64,000 bases of DNA from Micromonosporaceae bacterium KJ-029 (GCA_005402585.1 BIFP01000003.1:1-64000), one strand, 5' to 3'. Shown: positions 16,780-25,822, counted from the stretch's first letter. Notes: generated by a model not told the origin, from the letters alone. Numbers and translations: made by a program.

Positions 16780-18090
16780 TCAGGGGCGGTCGGTTCGCCC
16801 TCGGAGCACCGTGGCGAGGAGCAGCCGAACCCCGTACACCACCACGAAGGTGGCCGCCCCGGTCGCCCCGGCCTGCGGCACCGCCCCGGAGGCGAGGTAG
16901 CCGGCGGCGGCGCCCACCGAACCGAGGAAGATCGCGGTCGAGATGCCCCCGGCGTCGGTGGCCTCACGACGCAGCCGATGGCCGAAGCCCTCGACCGGGG
17001 CGGTGGGATCCCCGAGGGCGGGCGACGGCCCCACCGGCATGGTCGCCGCGCCCGATCCCGGGTCGATCCCGGTGCCCAACACGGCCGTGGTTCCGGGAGT
17101 TGGGGCGACGAGGGTCGGTGGGCCGACCGGAGCGGTCCGGGTGACCGGGACCGTCGGGGTGAGGGAAGGCAAGGGAAGAGGCTGGTCGGGCGTCGGGGCG
17201 CCGGCGGTCTCCTGCCCCACCTCCAAGGCGGTGTTGGGCCGCACCGGCCCGGCGACCCGGGTGTCCTGCCCGAGCAGCCGCATCAGCACCTGTTCGGCCA
17301 CCGGCCGGTCGGTCGGGTCCTTGGCCAGGCACTGCCGGACGAGACCGTCGAGGCCCACCGGCAGGGACGGGAGGTCCGGGGGCTCGTTGAGCACCCGGTG
17401 CATCACCGCGAAGAGAGAATCGTTGCCGAAGGGAGGCCGGGCCCCTGCGGCGAAGGCGATCGTCGCCGCCCAGGCGAAGACGTCGCAGGCCGGGCCGATC
17501 GGATCGTTACGGAACCGCTCCGGCGCCATGTAGGCGGCGGTGCCCACCACCTGGCTGGTCGCCGTCTCGGTGACCCCCAGGGCGCGGGCGATACCGAAGT
17601 CGATGACGCGGGGACCGTCCTGGCCGAGCACGACGTTTTCCGGCTTCAGGTCACAGTGCACCACCTCCGAGCGGTGGATCGCGGTGAGGGCGGTGGCGAT
17701 GCCCACGGCGAGCCGGTGCAGGGCGTTACCGGAGACCGGGCCGGTCTCCCGGACCTGCCGGTACAGGGTCGGTCCCTCGATGAACTCGCTGACCACGTAG
17801 GGGCGCTCCCCGTCGACCTCGGCGAAGAGAACCTGGGCGGTACAGAAGGGAGCGACCCGCCGGGCGGCGGCGATCTCCTTCATGAACTGGGACCGGGCCC
17901 GGGCATCGCGCAGATCAATGTTGATCATCTTGACCGCGACCCGGTCCCCCGCCTCGTCCTCGCCGAGGTACACCACCCCCTGACCGCCCGACCCGACACG
18001 GCCCAACAGCCGGTACGGGCCGGCGACCGTGGGGTCGTGGGTCCACAACGGGGTCAACCCCGGCAGCGGGCCACGGGCGAGTTCTGTCAT
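16780..18090 (-). CDS. Ser/Thr protein kinase (PknB-like catalytic domain)
   Basis: A 436-residue Hanks-type kinase. The glycine loop GRVGSGGQGVVYLGED, the lysine in VAVKMINI, the catalytic loop HCDLKPENVVLGQ, the DFG in VIDFGIARALG and the APE-like MAPERF are all present. A Pro/Thr-rich linker follows, and two hydrophobic segments close the protein. There are no PASTA repeats. It probably phosphorylates or senses through the downstream VWA protein; the shared strand and 113-bp gap support a two-gene unit. Confidence 0.9.
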   Translation of the reverse strand: MTELARGPLPGLTPLWTHDPTVAGPYRLLGRVGSGGQGVVYLGEDEAGDRVAVKMINIDLRDARARSQFMKEIAAARRVAPFCTAQVLFAEVDGERPYVVSEFIEGPTLYRQVRETGPVSGNALHRLAVGIATALTAIHRSEVVHCDLKPENVVLGQDGPRVIDFGIARALGVTETATSQVVGTAAYMAPERFRNDPIGPACDVFAWAATIAFAAGARPPFGNDSLFAVMHRVLNEPPDLPSLPVGLDGLVRQCLAKDPTDRPVAEQVLMRLLGQDTRVAGPVRPNTALEVGQETAGAPTPDQPLPLPSLTPTVPVTRTAPVGPPTLVAPTPGTTAVLGTGIDPGSGAATMPVGPSPALGDPTAPVEGFGHRLRREATDAGGISTAIFLGSVGAAAGYLASGAVPQAGATGAATFVVVYGVRLLLATVLRGRTDRP

Positions 18091-18335
18091 CCCGACTCCA
18101 TCAGCGTCTGTCCCGTTCCACTCGGCCTGGTACAGAGGTCATGGTGCCATGCCCTCGCCGGCCCTGACGATCACCGCGCGTGCCCTCGCGCCGGGTCCGC
18201 TGCGGGCGGTGGTCCTGACGCCGATGTCGGGCATCGAGCGCAGGATGGCCGTGGTCGCCGTATGGTTCGCCGAGACCCAGGCGGAACGGCAACGTCGAAC
18301 GTGGCGTGCCGCGGGTGGCTGAGAAAGGAGCAGGT

Positions 18336-18614
18336 ATGTCAGCCGAGCCGGAGCCGGGCCTCGCGCCCGAGCACACGAGGCCACGGTATGCCGAGGATCC
18401 GATCATGTTGACGGTCGACGGGCAGAACTTTCGCATTCGTGAGCGTGCTGAGAAGCCTGGCGAGTACGACTTCGACTGGCTCAGCGGGCCGCACGACTAC
18501 GGCTTCGGGCTCAGCAGAGCTGACGGCTCCGCAATGACCCTGCCTGAAATGGAGGCGGCCATCCGTAACTTCCTCGCTGAGATCGACCCCGCCACCGGTT
18601 ACCTGAGGGAGTAG
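18336..18614 (+). CDS. small hypothetical protein
   Basis: A 92-residue soluble protein from ATG 18336 with AAAGGAG nine bases upstream. It shows PIMLTVDGQNFRIRERAEK and YDFDWLSGPHDYGFGLSRAD, a beta-rich core, and a C-terminal helix MEAAIRNFLAEID. Short proteins of this type are common and uncharacterised in actinomycetes. The upstream gap (18091-18335) shows no other gene. Confidence 0.7.
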   Translation: MSAEPEPGLAPEHTRPRYAEDPIMLTVDGQNFRIRERAEKPGEYDFDWLSGPHDYGFGLSRADGSAMTLPEMEAAIRNFLAEIDPATGYLRE

Positions 18615-18838
18615 CGCAGCGGCAGTCCAGGACTGAATCTGGCCGATGTCGGATGGGCTGATGCGGATTCCGTGCCCGCTTGTCGTGGATGCTGTGCACG
18701 GCCTTCAGCCCGTACCGGCGACACCTCGACGCGGCCCACGCCGACAAGGTCATCGACGAGTTCCTGAGGTGGCTGGACCACGACCGGCCGGCCGCTGACG
18801 GCGACGGCTGGTCGTGCTGGTCGGTGCACCCGAACTTC
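18615..18838. other. short region with an ORF fragment only
   Basis: A plus-strand stretch reads FSPYRRHLDAAHADKVIDEF and then RWLDHDRPAADGDGW, which looks protein-like but has no convincing start and runs into the antisense of the SDR gene. It may be the tail of a lost gene. No other feature was seen. Confidence 0.3.
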
Positions 18839-19633
18839 TTAGTTGAGCAACTTCTCCGTGAGGTCCATCAAGCGTTCGGCGTTCTGCGGGTCGAGCGTGG
18901 GGAAGCTGGGCGGAAGTCGCTTGTTCCGGTCTACGGCGGTCAGCGGGTCGGCTGGCGGCGCGTCCAGGAACTGGTGAATCGGGGCCACCGCGTCCGCGAC
19001 GGGGCGGGCCGCCACCGACACGGCCGCCAGCAGCCCGCGGACGACCAGCGGAAGCGGGCTGCGGTCGCCGCTCTTGGTGAAGCCGGGATGGTAGAGCACG
19101 TATCGGGCGCGGCTGCCGGACCGCTGGGCGAAGCCCACGCCGAGCAGATCGTTGGCTCGACCGGCCTGTAGTTGTGCGGTGACGACCGAGTAGCCCGACG
19201 CCAGTTGTGGGTCGGCCCAGCGCACCCCGCCTTTGGTGACGCCGACGCCGGCGATGTTCACGATCACCGGCGCGGTAGCCCGGTCCAGAGCCTCACTCAG
19301 ACCGAAGCTGAGCAGATACCGACTGACGTAATAGAGCGCGAACGTGCGCTCCAGGCCCTCGGCGGTCACGATCCGGCGCGGCGCCACGGCATTGGCAAAC
19401 AGCGCCAGCGCGTCCACGACCTGGTACTCGGTGAGGATGTGCTCGACGACCTGCCGCGTCTCGGCCACGCTGGACAGGTCGACGGGAAGGAAGGTGATGG
19501 TGCCGCCCGCCAGCGCCTCGCCGCGTTCGCGGTTGCGGCCGAGCACCAGCACCCGGTCACCGCGTTCGGCCCGTCCGAGGGCGAACGCGCGCCCCATTCC
19601 GTTGGTGCCGCCACTGACCACCACGACTCCCAT
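18839..19633 (-). CDS. short-chain dehydrogenase/reductase-like protein with altered active site
   Basis: A 264-residue Rossmann protein with SGGTNGMGRAFALG for cofactor binding and NIAGVG where SDRs have the catalytic Ser region. The region that should carry YxxxK reads TAQLQAGRANDLLGVGF, so neither the Tyr nor the Lys is in place. A binding or regulatory rather than redox role is possible. It is divergent from the HxlR gene at 19711 with a 77-bp gap. Confidence 0.75.
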   Translation of the reverse strand: MGVVVVSGGTNGMGRAFALGRAERGDRVLVLGRNRERGEALAGGTITFLPVDLSSVAETRQVVEHILTEYQVVDALALFANAVAPRRIVTAEGLERTFALYYVSRYLLSFGLSEALDRATAPVIVNIAGVGVTKGGVRWADPQLASGYSVVTAQLQAGRANDLLGVGFAQRSGSRARYVLYHPGFTKSGDRSPLPLVVRGLLAAVSVAARPVADAVAPIHQFLDAPPADPLTAVDRNKRLPPSFPTLDPQNAERLMDLTEKLLN

Positions 19634-19710
19634 GTCGCCTCCACTACCGTTCTTTACTGACCGTGCTCATCCTGGGCGGATGATCGGCGGAGGCGAAAGA
19701 AGGCACTTTC

Positions 19711-20115
19711 ATGGCCACTAGTAACACCGGTGTGCGTACCTTGCTGGACAGCCACCGGTTGCCGAATCCTGTTCCGGCCGACGAGTACGAGTGTTGTCCG
19801 GCCACAGACGTGTTGCGGCGGGTGAGTGACAAGTGGACGCTGTTGCTGATCACACTGCTCGGCCAGCAGCCGTACCGGTTCAACGAGTTACATCGGGCGG
19901 TCGAGGGCATCAGTCAGCGGATGCTCACCCGAACTTTGCGCACGTTGGAGAGCGACGGACTGGTAGAACGGGAAGTGTTTCCGACGTCGCCGCCGAGCGT
20001 CGAGTACCGGCTGACGCCACTCGGCGTCAGCCTGCTGGAGCCGCTCTCCGCGCTGGCCGGCTGGGCGGTCGACCACCACGCCGAGATCGCCGCGGCACGT
20101 CAGCGACCCATCTGA
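19711..20115 (+). CDS. HxlR-type winged-helix regulator
   Basis: A 134-residue HxlR protein: ECCPATDVLRRVSDKWTLLL with the conserved Cys pair, then the recognition segment GISQRMLTRTLRTLESDGLV and a wing with SPPSVEYRLTPLG. It is divergent from the SDR-like gene, the usual arrangement in which HxlR proteins regulate a neighbouring reductase. The Cys near the N-terminus may permit thiol or quinone sensing, as in family members. Confidence 0.9.
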   Translation: MATSNTGVRTLLDSHRLPNPVPADEYECCPATDVLRRVSDKWTLLLITLLGQQPYRFNELHRAVEGISQRMLTRTLRTLESDGLVEREVFPTSPPSVEYRLTPLGVSLLEPLSALAGWAVDHHAEIAAARQRPI

Positions 20116-20308
20116 CATCCGTAATCACGAGCATCGGCCGCAGCACGTCCCGGTAGCCGGAAAGCGGGAAGCGGTCCGCTGCCCGTCATCCCACCGACCA
20201 CGCCCGGTTCGCGGTGTCGACGGCTCACTTGCGGCGGGCGCGGGCGGTGACCCGGGCGTTGGCCTTCGACCGCTGGGACAGTCGCCCGCCCGCCGACCAT
20301 GAAGCCAC

Positions 20309-20527
20309 CTATTTGCGCAGCCGCTGAGCCTTCTCCACCGAGAGGACGCGGATCACGTCGGCGCGGGTTGCGCCCTCGACCTCATAGGCGCCGGGCGAGC
20401 ACGTGCACTTGATGGTCAACTTCCCACCCAAGGTCGCCCTCTCGAAGCTGGTGAGGCGGAGCACCGGCCCGCGTCTCGGTAGCCGGCGGATCACCCCTGT
20501 GGGGCGAGACTGTGGGCGCTCACGCAA
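20309..20527 (-). CDS. possible small hypothetical protein
   Basis: A 72-residue reading whose last 50 residues (LTSFERATLGGKLTIKCTCS, then YEVEGATRADVIRVLSVEKA) have balanced composition suggesting real protein. The first 20 residues are Arg/Pro-rich and may not belong to it. No family is recognised. The rest of 20116-20567 shows nothing further. Confidence 0.35.
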   Translation of the reverse strand: MRERPQSRPTGVIRRLPRRGPVLRLTSFERATLGGKLTIKCTCSPGAYEVEGATRADVIRVLSVEKAQRLRK

Positions 20528-20567
20528 TTGATCTGGGGTCGGCTCACGTTATTGGTCCGGCCTGGGC

Positions 20568-21230
20568 TCAGGAGGTGTCCCCTCTGCGGCGTGGGGGTTG
20601 GCGGCGGATCTGGTTGGTGCGGTCGGTGATGGTGTCGATCTGTGCGGCTAGGTCGGGGTGGTCGGGGAGGTGTTGGTGGATCGCGGCGAGGAGATCGGGC
20701 AGGGCGGTCGCGTCGGTGTCGCCGAGGGCGTGGTGTAGTTGCGCGAGGTCGCTGGTGGCGGCCTCGCCGAGGTCGGTCAGGGCGGTGATCTGGCCGGCGA
20801 GCCGGCGTAGGTCGGCGGTGTTGTCGTTGGCCCACTGGGCGACGGCGCGGTTGCCGGCGCGGCGGTCACGTTCGGCTTGGACGCGGCCGTCTCGGGTGTC
20901 GCCCGGCTGGTCGGTGGGGGCGGCGGCGCTGCGTAGGTAGCGGCGTTCGGCGGCTTGGCGGCTGGCCACTCCCAGGGCGGGCGCGAGAGCTTGCCAGGAG
21001 ACCCCGGCGGCGCGGGCGGCGGCGATCAGGATCGGCTCGATGCTGGCCAGTTCGGTCTGGGCCCAGCGCAGCAGTACTAGGGCGTGGAGCAGGTCAGTGC
21101 CGCTGACCGCCGGGCGGTCGACGGCGGGCTGCTGAGCCGCGTGCGCGGTGGCGGCGACCGCGGCGGCAACTTCGGTGAGATCGCGCTTGGCGGGCGGTGA
21201 CCCCGTGCTGGTGGCGGGGGTGTCGGGCAT
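20568..21230 (-). CDS. HSP18-type transcriptional regulator
   Basis: A 220-residue protein that matches, from memory, the family annotated as HSP18 transcriptional regulators in actinomycetes. Residues 50-110 carry a helical, HTH-like region (GTDLLHALVLLRWAQTELAS, then VSWQALAPALGVASRQAAERRY), which has sigma/NirD-style recognition character. The C-terminus is a long amphipathic helix array. The start ATG at 21228-21230 has a GGAGG-like site. It is divergent from the hsp20 gene, with operator-like dyads between, and likely represses it until heat stress. Confidence 0.75.
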   Translation of the reverse strand: MPDTPATSTGSPPAKRDLTEVAAAVAATAHAAQQPAVDRPAVSGTDLLHALVLLRWAQTELASIEPILIAAARAAGVSWQALAPALGVASRQAAERRYLRSAAAPTDQPGDTRDGRVQAERDRRAGNRAVAQWANDNTADLRRLAGQITALTDLGEAATSDLAQLHHALGDTDATALPDLLAAIHQHLPDHPDLAAQIDTITDRTNQIRRQPPRRRGDTS

Positions 21231-21261
21231 GCACCCTCCCTCCTTCTTGTGTCGTCTTTTG

Positions 21262-21293
21262 GATGACGAGCTGCTTGTCATCGGTGCGATGAC
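21262..21293. promoter_or_regulatory. hsp20/regulator divergent operator
   Basis: GATGAC or its complement GTCATC occurs three times: GATGAC 21262-21267, GTCATCG 21277-21283 and CGATGAC 21287-21293. The last two form a 17-bp dyad (GTCATCG-gtg-CGATGAC), and the first two form a second, wider dyad. It lies between the regulator start and the hsp20 gene, as expected for the heat-shock operator. No CIRCE or HAIR element was seen. Confidence 0.5.
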
Positions 21294-21353
21294 GTGTTAG
21301 AAAGACGGTATCGCGCATTGACTGCCAAGTCGAGACCGCAGGAGGTGGGAACC

Positions 21354-21800
21354 ATGTTGATGCGCAGCGAACCCTTCACCGAGGTCAACCGGCTCGCCCA
21401 GCAGCTGTTCGGCGTCCCGGCAACCGGGACCTGGTCGAGGCCGGCGGCGATGCCCGCCGACGCATACCGCAACGGCGACGAGTTCGTGATCGCGTTCGAC
21501 CTTCCCGGCGTCGACGCCGACGCGATCGACATCGACGTGGAACGCAACGTGCTGACCGTGCGCGCCGAGCGCCGCCCCATCGACCTGGGCGAGCAGGCCA
21601 CGGTGCAGCTGAGCGAACGCCCCCTCGGGGTGTTCTCCCGGCAGCTGTTCCTCGGCGACGCCCTGGACACCGACCACATCGACGCCGCCTATGACAACGG
21701 CGTGCTGGTCGTGCGGCTCCCGATCAAGGAGAAGGCCAAGCCCCGCAAGATCAGCGTGGCCGGGCGGGAACACACCGAGCGGAAGGTGATCACCGGCTGA
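21354..21800 (+). CDS. Hsp20/alpha-crystallin small heat shock protein
   Basis: A 148-residue holdase chaperone. The alpha-crystallin domain spans residues 38-130: [29 protein letters not shown], and the signature with [14 protein letters not shown] short C-terminal tail carries PRKISV, the IXI-like anchoring motif. The ATG at 21354 follows GGAGGTGGG. It is divergent from its probable repressor and followed by a small acidic/proline-rich gene. Confidence 0.95.
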   Translation: MLMRSEPFTEVNRLAQQLFGVPATGTWSRPAAMPADAYRNGDEFVIAFDLPGVDADAIDIDVERNVLTVRAERRPIDLGEQATVQLSERPLGVFSRQLFLGDALDTDHIDAAYDNGVLVVRLPIKEKAKPRKISVAGREHTERKVITG

Positions 21801-21865
21801 CCTGGCGGTTCGCCAGGGCCAGCCTCCCTCCCCAGTAAGACCGGACGTGGCGGGTGGTGACCGGC

Positions 21866-22159
21866 ATGACCAGTGATCCCGTAGCGCAGGCGGGCACCGC
21901 GTTGTCCCCCGAGTGGGACCGCGGCTTCGACGAAGCGTTCACCGAACTGATCTGCGGCGACCCCGATCTGGTCCGCGCCGAGTTCGACGCCCTCATCGGC
22001 GCCAGCTTCGACGAACCACCCCCGCCCCCGACGCCACCCGCCCCGTCCACCGCCCAGCCGGCACCTTCCCATCCGCAACCCGACGCCTTGCCGACACCGG
22101 CGGCATACGACCGGCGCCCGCCCGGTGCCACCGGCAACAACCCACGATCGCCGCCCTGA
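21866..22159 (+). CDS. small acidic, proline-tailed hypothetical protein
   Basis: A protein of 97 residues (ATG 21866; GTGs at 21854/21857 are alternatives). The N-terminal half is acidic and structured (SPEWDRGFDEAFTELICGDP, then RAEFDALIGASF). The C-terminal half is a disordered Pro-rich tail. Similar small proteins accompany hsp20 in related genomes by my recollection, so a stress-linked role is plausible. It is 65 bp downstream of hsp20 in the same direction. Confidence 0.6.
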   Translation: MTSDPVAQAGTALSPEWDRGFDEAFTELICGDPDLVRAEFDALIGASFDEPPPPPTPPAPSTAQPAPSHPQPDALPTPAAYDRRPPGATGNNPRSPP

Positions 22160-22592
22160 CACCCGACGTCGTCAGCTCCACGAACGGCCAGCACCGTCCC
22201 CGGGCCCTGATTCCACCTCCCCACCGCGCCCTTGGGGCCGACACGAGACCGTCGGCCCCAAGGGGCGACACGGCGAAGAGAAAGGAGGGTCGAACGCGGT
22301 TCCGAGAGACGGAGATTGAGCATGCGGCCCCAGCCGCGAAACCTGGCCTGACCAGGACGCTGGAGCGATAGCTCAGCGTTGAAATCGATGCCGGGATCGT
22401 TGTCACCGGGCCAATCAGCACCACGACGAGCTCACCAGCCCCGCAGCGGCTACCCCGACTCCTGCGTTCTGCCGCCACCGAGCGCTACGAACCATCACCG
22501 CCGGGCTCGTTGTTGCTTGGTCGCGTCGCAGTGTCACGCCGCCTCGGGACTGTCAGAATCGTAAGGAGCCGGTACGCGGGCGAGGAGAAGTC
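22160..22592. other. 433-bp gene-free stretch
   Basis: No convincing reading frame on either strand. It contains an AAAGGAGG-like motif near 22282 with no gene behind it and no hairpin that I could identify. Promoter elements for the gene at 22593 are presumably at its right end. Confidence 0.5.
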
Positions 22593-23000
22593 ATGAGCGA
22601 CTGGAACGAAAAGATCATCGTTGAGTTTCGCGCCAACGGTGGGCAGGTGGGCGGTCAGTTCGCTGGCGCACCGCTGCTGCTGTTGCACACGGTCGGCGCC
22701 AAGAGCGGCCAACCTCGCGTGAACCCGGTGATGTACCAGAAGGTGGACGGCGGCTACGCCGTGTTCGCGTCCAAGGGCGGTGCTCCCACCAATCCCGACT
22801 GGTACCACAACCTGCTCGCTCATCCGCAGGTCCAAGCGGAGATCGGTACGGGCAAGGTCGAGTTGGTCGCCAGAGTTGCCGCCGGGGACGAGCGGGAACG
22901 GATCTGGAGCGCGCAGAAGGCCGCGTATCCAGGCTTTGCCGACTACGAGCGGAACACCAGCCGGCAGATCCCCGTCGTCGTGCTGGAACCTGCGCCGTAG
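22593..23000 (+). CDS. F420-type nitroreductase family deazaflavin-dependent oxidoreductase
   Basis: A 135-residue DUF385/Ddn-family split-barrel protein. The motifs are NEKIIVEFRANGGQVGGQFA, LLLLHTVGAKSGQPRVNPVM, VFASKGGAPTNPDWYHNLLA (the family hallmark) and a closing RQIPVVVLEP strand. It presumably uses F420H2 to reduce quinone- or nitro-type substrates. The full family length makes it a better-preserved member than the copy at 6274. Confidence 0.92.
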   Translation: MSDWNEKIIVEFRANGGQVGGQFAGAPLLLLHTVGAKSGQPRVNPVMYQKVDGGYAVFASKGGAPTNPDWYHNLLAHPQVQAEIGTGKVELVARVAAGDERERIWSAQKAAYPGFADYERNTSRQIPVVVLEPAP

Positions 23001-23041
23001 GCAGAGACGTACAGGGCAGGTGGGAGCACTATCGTTCTGGC

Positions 23042-23539
23042 GTGCACATCCGTTTTGACATCCCAGCCGATCCCGCCTACCCGGGCCGCGTGGCCGCTGC
23101 GCTCAGCAGGGTTCGGCTGCGCAGGTACGGCTACATCGGCGCGGTGCTGGCGGCGATCGGGGCGATCGGTTTCGCCGTCTCGCGTGGGTTCGCGTGGGGC
23201 GACCAGATCTCGCCGCTCTGGATAACGATGATCCTGGGTGGCTTCCTGTCGATGCTGTACTCACCGTGGGTGCGGCTGCGCGCCCGGCGCCGCTCCAGTC
23301 GCTACGCTGTCGAGGGCGCCTACGACATCACCGACGACAACATCATGATGCGCAGCGGCTCGGAGTCCGGCGGCATCGCCTGGGACGGGGTCGCCCAGGT
23401 ACGGGACACCCCTGAGTTCTGGATCGTGTACGTCGGCCGGATGCCGGCGACCGTGATCCCACGCCGCTTGATGTCCGCCGAGGACGCCGAGACGTTGCGA
23501 GCCTTTATGGCCGAACGTGGGTTGCTCCAGCTTCGGTGA
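23042..23539 (+). CDS. YcxB-like membrane protein
   Basis: A 165-residue protein starting at GTG 23042. Two central transmembrane helices (YIGAVLAAIGAIGFAVS and PLWITMILGGFLSMLYSPW) are followed by a YcxB-like soluble beta domain: YDITDDNIMMRSGSESGGIAWDGVAQ then VIPRRLMSAEDAETLRAFM. The function of this family is unknown. It lies 41 bp after the F420-type gene on the same strand. Confidence 0.75.
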   Translation: MHIRFDIPADPAYPGRVAAALSRVRLRRYGYIGAVLAAIGAIGFAVSRGFAWGDQISPLWITMILGGFLSMLYSPWVRLRARRRSSRYAVEGAYDITDDNIMMRSGSESGGIAWDGVAQVRDTPEFWIVYVGRMPATVIPRRLMSAEDAETLRAFMAERGLLQLR

Positions 23540-23698
23540 ACCCAAAGGCGCCGCCAGAGAACCTGCCCTGTTCGTCAACGACGAGGCATGGTGGTGGAAC
23601 GACGCGGCCGGGCAAGCCGCCGGGGCGATCGCGTCGGGCGGCCGATCGGACGTGAGGCGCGGCGCCTCGTCTCCGGGCGGATGCGCACAGCCCGGTCT

Positions 23699-24484
23699 CT
23701 AACGCTCGGCGTCATCGGTGCGGTGCCGGGCGCCGGCGATGAACGTGTCGAGCACCGGCCCGTGCAGCACGCCGCCGGGCAGCGGATCGCGCCGCGCCCG
23801 CGCCACCAGGCGCGGCACGGGCAGTCGGTGCGGGCGCGGCGCCGCAGCGAGCACCACGTTGCCGTACCGCCGGCCGCGCAGCATCCGCCGGTCGGCGACG
23901 ACACACACGTCGGCGAAGACCGCCCGCAGGGTGGCCGCCTGCACCCGGGTGAGGACCAGGGGCGGCAGGTCGGTCACGTTGACCAGGTAGATACCGTCCG
24001 GTCGCAGCACCCGCGCGACCTCGGCAGCGAATGCCACGGTGGCTACGTGCGGTGGCATCCGGGCCGCCCGATAGATGTCGGCGAACACCAGGTCGTACGC
24101 GCCGGCGGGCGCAGCGACGACTGCCTCCCGCGCGTCGGCGACCTGGATCTCGACACCGGCCGGTCGGGGCGGCAGGTCGCGCGCCACCAGTTCGACCACA
24201 GCCGGATCCCGCTCGACGACCACCTGTGCCGAGCCAGGCCGGGTCGCGGCGACATAACGTGGCAGCGTCAAAGCGCCGCCGCCGAGGTGCAGCACGTCCA
24301 GCGGATCACCGGCCGGCGCGGCGAGATCGGCCACGGCGGCCATCCGGCGGACGTACTCGAAGTGCAGGTATGTCGGATCGGCAAGATCCACGTACGACTG
24401 TTCGACGCCACCAGCGAGGAGCGTACGCCCGGTGGGCCGGGCCGGGTCGACGGCCAACTCGAGCCGGTCGTCGGTTGCCTCCAT
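23699..24484 (-). CDS. spermidine synthase-like / fused-type SAM methyltransferase
   Basis: A 261-residue protein with the aminopropyltransferase/SAM fold. It shows DPTYLHFEYVRRMAAVADL, the nucleotide loop VLHLGGGALTLPRYVA, the acidic-strand end VVERDPAVVELV and YDLVFADIYRA. Many actinobacterial members annotated as spermidine synthase lack polyamine function and act as methyltransferase-like proteins of unknown target. The start ATG 24482-24484 replaces a longer reading that lacks family similarity. Confidence 0.8.
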   Translation of the reverse strand: MEATDDRLELAVDPARPTGRTLLAGGVEQSYVDLADPTYLHFEYVRRMAAVADLAAPAGDPLDVLHLGGGALTLPRYVAATRPGSAQVVVERDPAVVELVARDLPPRPAGVEIQVADAREAVVAAPAGAYDLVFADIYRAARMPPHVATVAFAAEVARVLRPDGIYLVNVTDLPPLVLTRVQAATLRAVFADVCVVADRRMLRGRRYGNVVLAAAPRPHRLPVPRLVARARRDPLPGGVLHGPVLDTFIAGARHRTDDAER

Positions 24485-24801
24485 GACCAGGCAGGCTAGT
24501 CCACCCGCCCGTGGAACTGCCGTGGGCCGAGGAGTCTCGCGGTCCGGGCGGAGCCGCGTCAGGCCGTCAGCGGGAAGTGCGCTCCACGCCCGGTCGGAGC
24601 CGGGAGATCGGCACCGGAGATGCGGACCATCACCAGGGGTTCGCCCGGCGGATGGTGGCCGAGGTGGTCCGGTGGCTGACACGAAGGAGAGGAATCTCCT
24701 GAGCTTCTCGTGGGTTAGGTTCACACCCGGCTCGGCAACGGTGGGCCTGGCCAGCCGCCGGGGAAGGGCGCCTTTCACGGTCGGACGGAAGCGGAGGTGG
24801 C
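24485..24801. other. 317-bp gene-free stretch
   Basis: A divergent intergenic region upstream of both the methyltransferase and VanZ-like genes. No coding frame, hairpin or strong dyad was identified. Confidence 0.45.
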
Positions 24802-25401
24802 ATGGTCAAGGGGTGGCCCGGTTGGGTCGGCACGTTCACCGGCGTGGTACTCATCACGGTGGCCGTGCTGCCGTTGGCCGCGCTGGCGGTGTGGGCTCTG
24901 GCACGCCGTCGGAGTGTCACCGGCACCACTCCGGCGTCGGCGTGGCGGATGTCGCTGGCCGAGGTCGGCATCGTCTACGGGACGGTGCCGTGGGTATGGA
25001 TGATCATGTTGCCGGGCGCCCAGGCCGGCGCCGTCCCCGGTCGAGTCAGCCTGGTTCCGCTGCGGGATCTGCTCACGATCCTCACCGACGGGAGGCCGCT
25101 GACGGCGACGGTCCAGATCGTCGGCAACCTGCTGGTGTTCGCGGCGCTGGGGTTGCTCGCCCCGCTGCGGTTCGCGGCGCTGGCGTCGGTACCCCGGATC
25201 CTGGCACTCGCGGCGGGCTGCTCGGCCCTGGTCGAGACCGCGCAGTACGTCCTGCAGCTGGACCGGGTGTCCTCCGTGGACGACGTACTGCTCAACGCCG
25301 CCGGCGCCGGGCTGGCCGCGCTGGCGTCGCGCCGCTGGTGGCGCCCTACGGCCGAAGCGGCGTCAGACCGACCTCGATCGGCCACGGCACCGGTACGCTG
25401 A
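24802..25401 (+). CDS. VanZ-like membrane protein
   Basis: A 199-residue polytopic protein with five hydrophobic segments. VanZ-family features are SLVPLRDLLTIL, QIVGNLLVFAALGLLAPLR, the acidic helix SALVETAQYVLQLDRVSSVD and DDVLLNAAGAGLAAL. VanZ itself gives low-level teicoplanin resistance by an unknown mechanism; most homologues are uncharacterised. It is a single gene with a start ATG 20 bp after a GGAGGTGG site. Confidence 0.85.
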   Translation: MVKGWPGWVGTFTGVVLITVAVLPLAALAVWALARRRSVTGTTPASAWRMSLAEVGIVYGTVPWVWMIMLPGAQAGAVPGRVSLVPLRDLLTILTDGRPLTATVQIVGNLLVFAALGLLAPLRFAALASVPRILALAAGCSALVETAQYVLQLDRVSSVDDVLLNAAGAGLAALASRRWWRPTAEAASDRPRSATAPVR

Positions 25402-25489
25402 GCCGCACCCGGTACGCCCGATCCCACCGTGCTGACACGGCCACTTGACCAGCGCAGACGGCAGTTTTCGGCGCCCGCAGGGCCGGGTT

Positions 25490-25822
25490 TCAGCCCTCGA
25501 TCGGCGGGCGGTCGCTGTTGAGGTGGAACGCGCGCTCCTCGGCCTCCTGACGGGCCACGACGAAGTCGCCCTGCCAGTCCTGAGCGTCGTCCGGGATACG
25601 CGCGACCACGTGCTCACCGTGTATCCGGCCGTCCGCGTCAGTCAGGGTGACCCCGACGACGGTGTGCCCACGCCCCGGTATGGCGTAGTGACGCACCGCC
25701 CAACGGGCGGACATCTGCGAAGCATGGCGTCGGCGTCGGGCACCGGCCGTCACGGCCAGGGAAACCAGCAGGACGACGGTGAGCACGAGGATGGAGACGG
25801 CCAGGAACGCGATGATCCGCAC
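25490..25822 (-). CDS. small membrane-anchored hypothetical protein
   Basis: A 110-residue protein from a GTG at 25820-25822. One N-terminal helix (AFLAVSILVLTVVLLVSLAV) is followed by basic residues and a beta-rich domain (GHTVVGVTLTDADGRIHGEH). No family is recognised. It is convergent with the VanZ-like gene. Confidence 0.6.
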   Translation of the reverse strand: MRIIAFLAVSILVLTVVLLVSLAVTAGARRRRHASQMSARWAVRHYAIPGRGHTVVGVTLTDADGRIHGEHVVARIPDDAQDWQGDFVVARQEAEERAFHLNSDRPPIEG

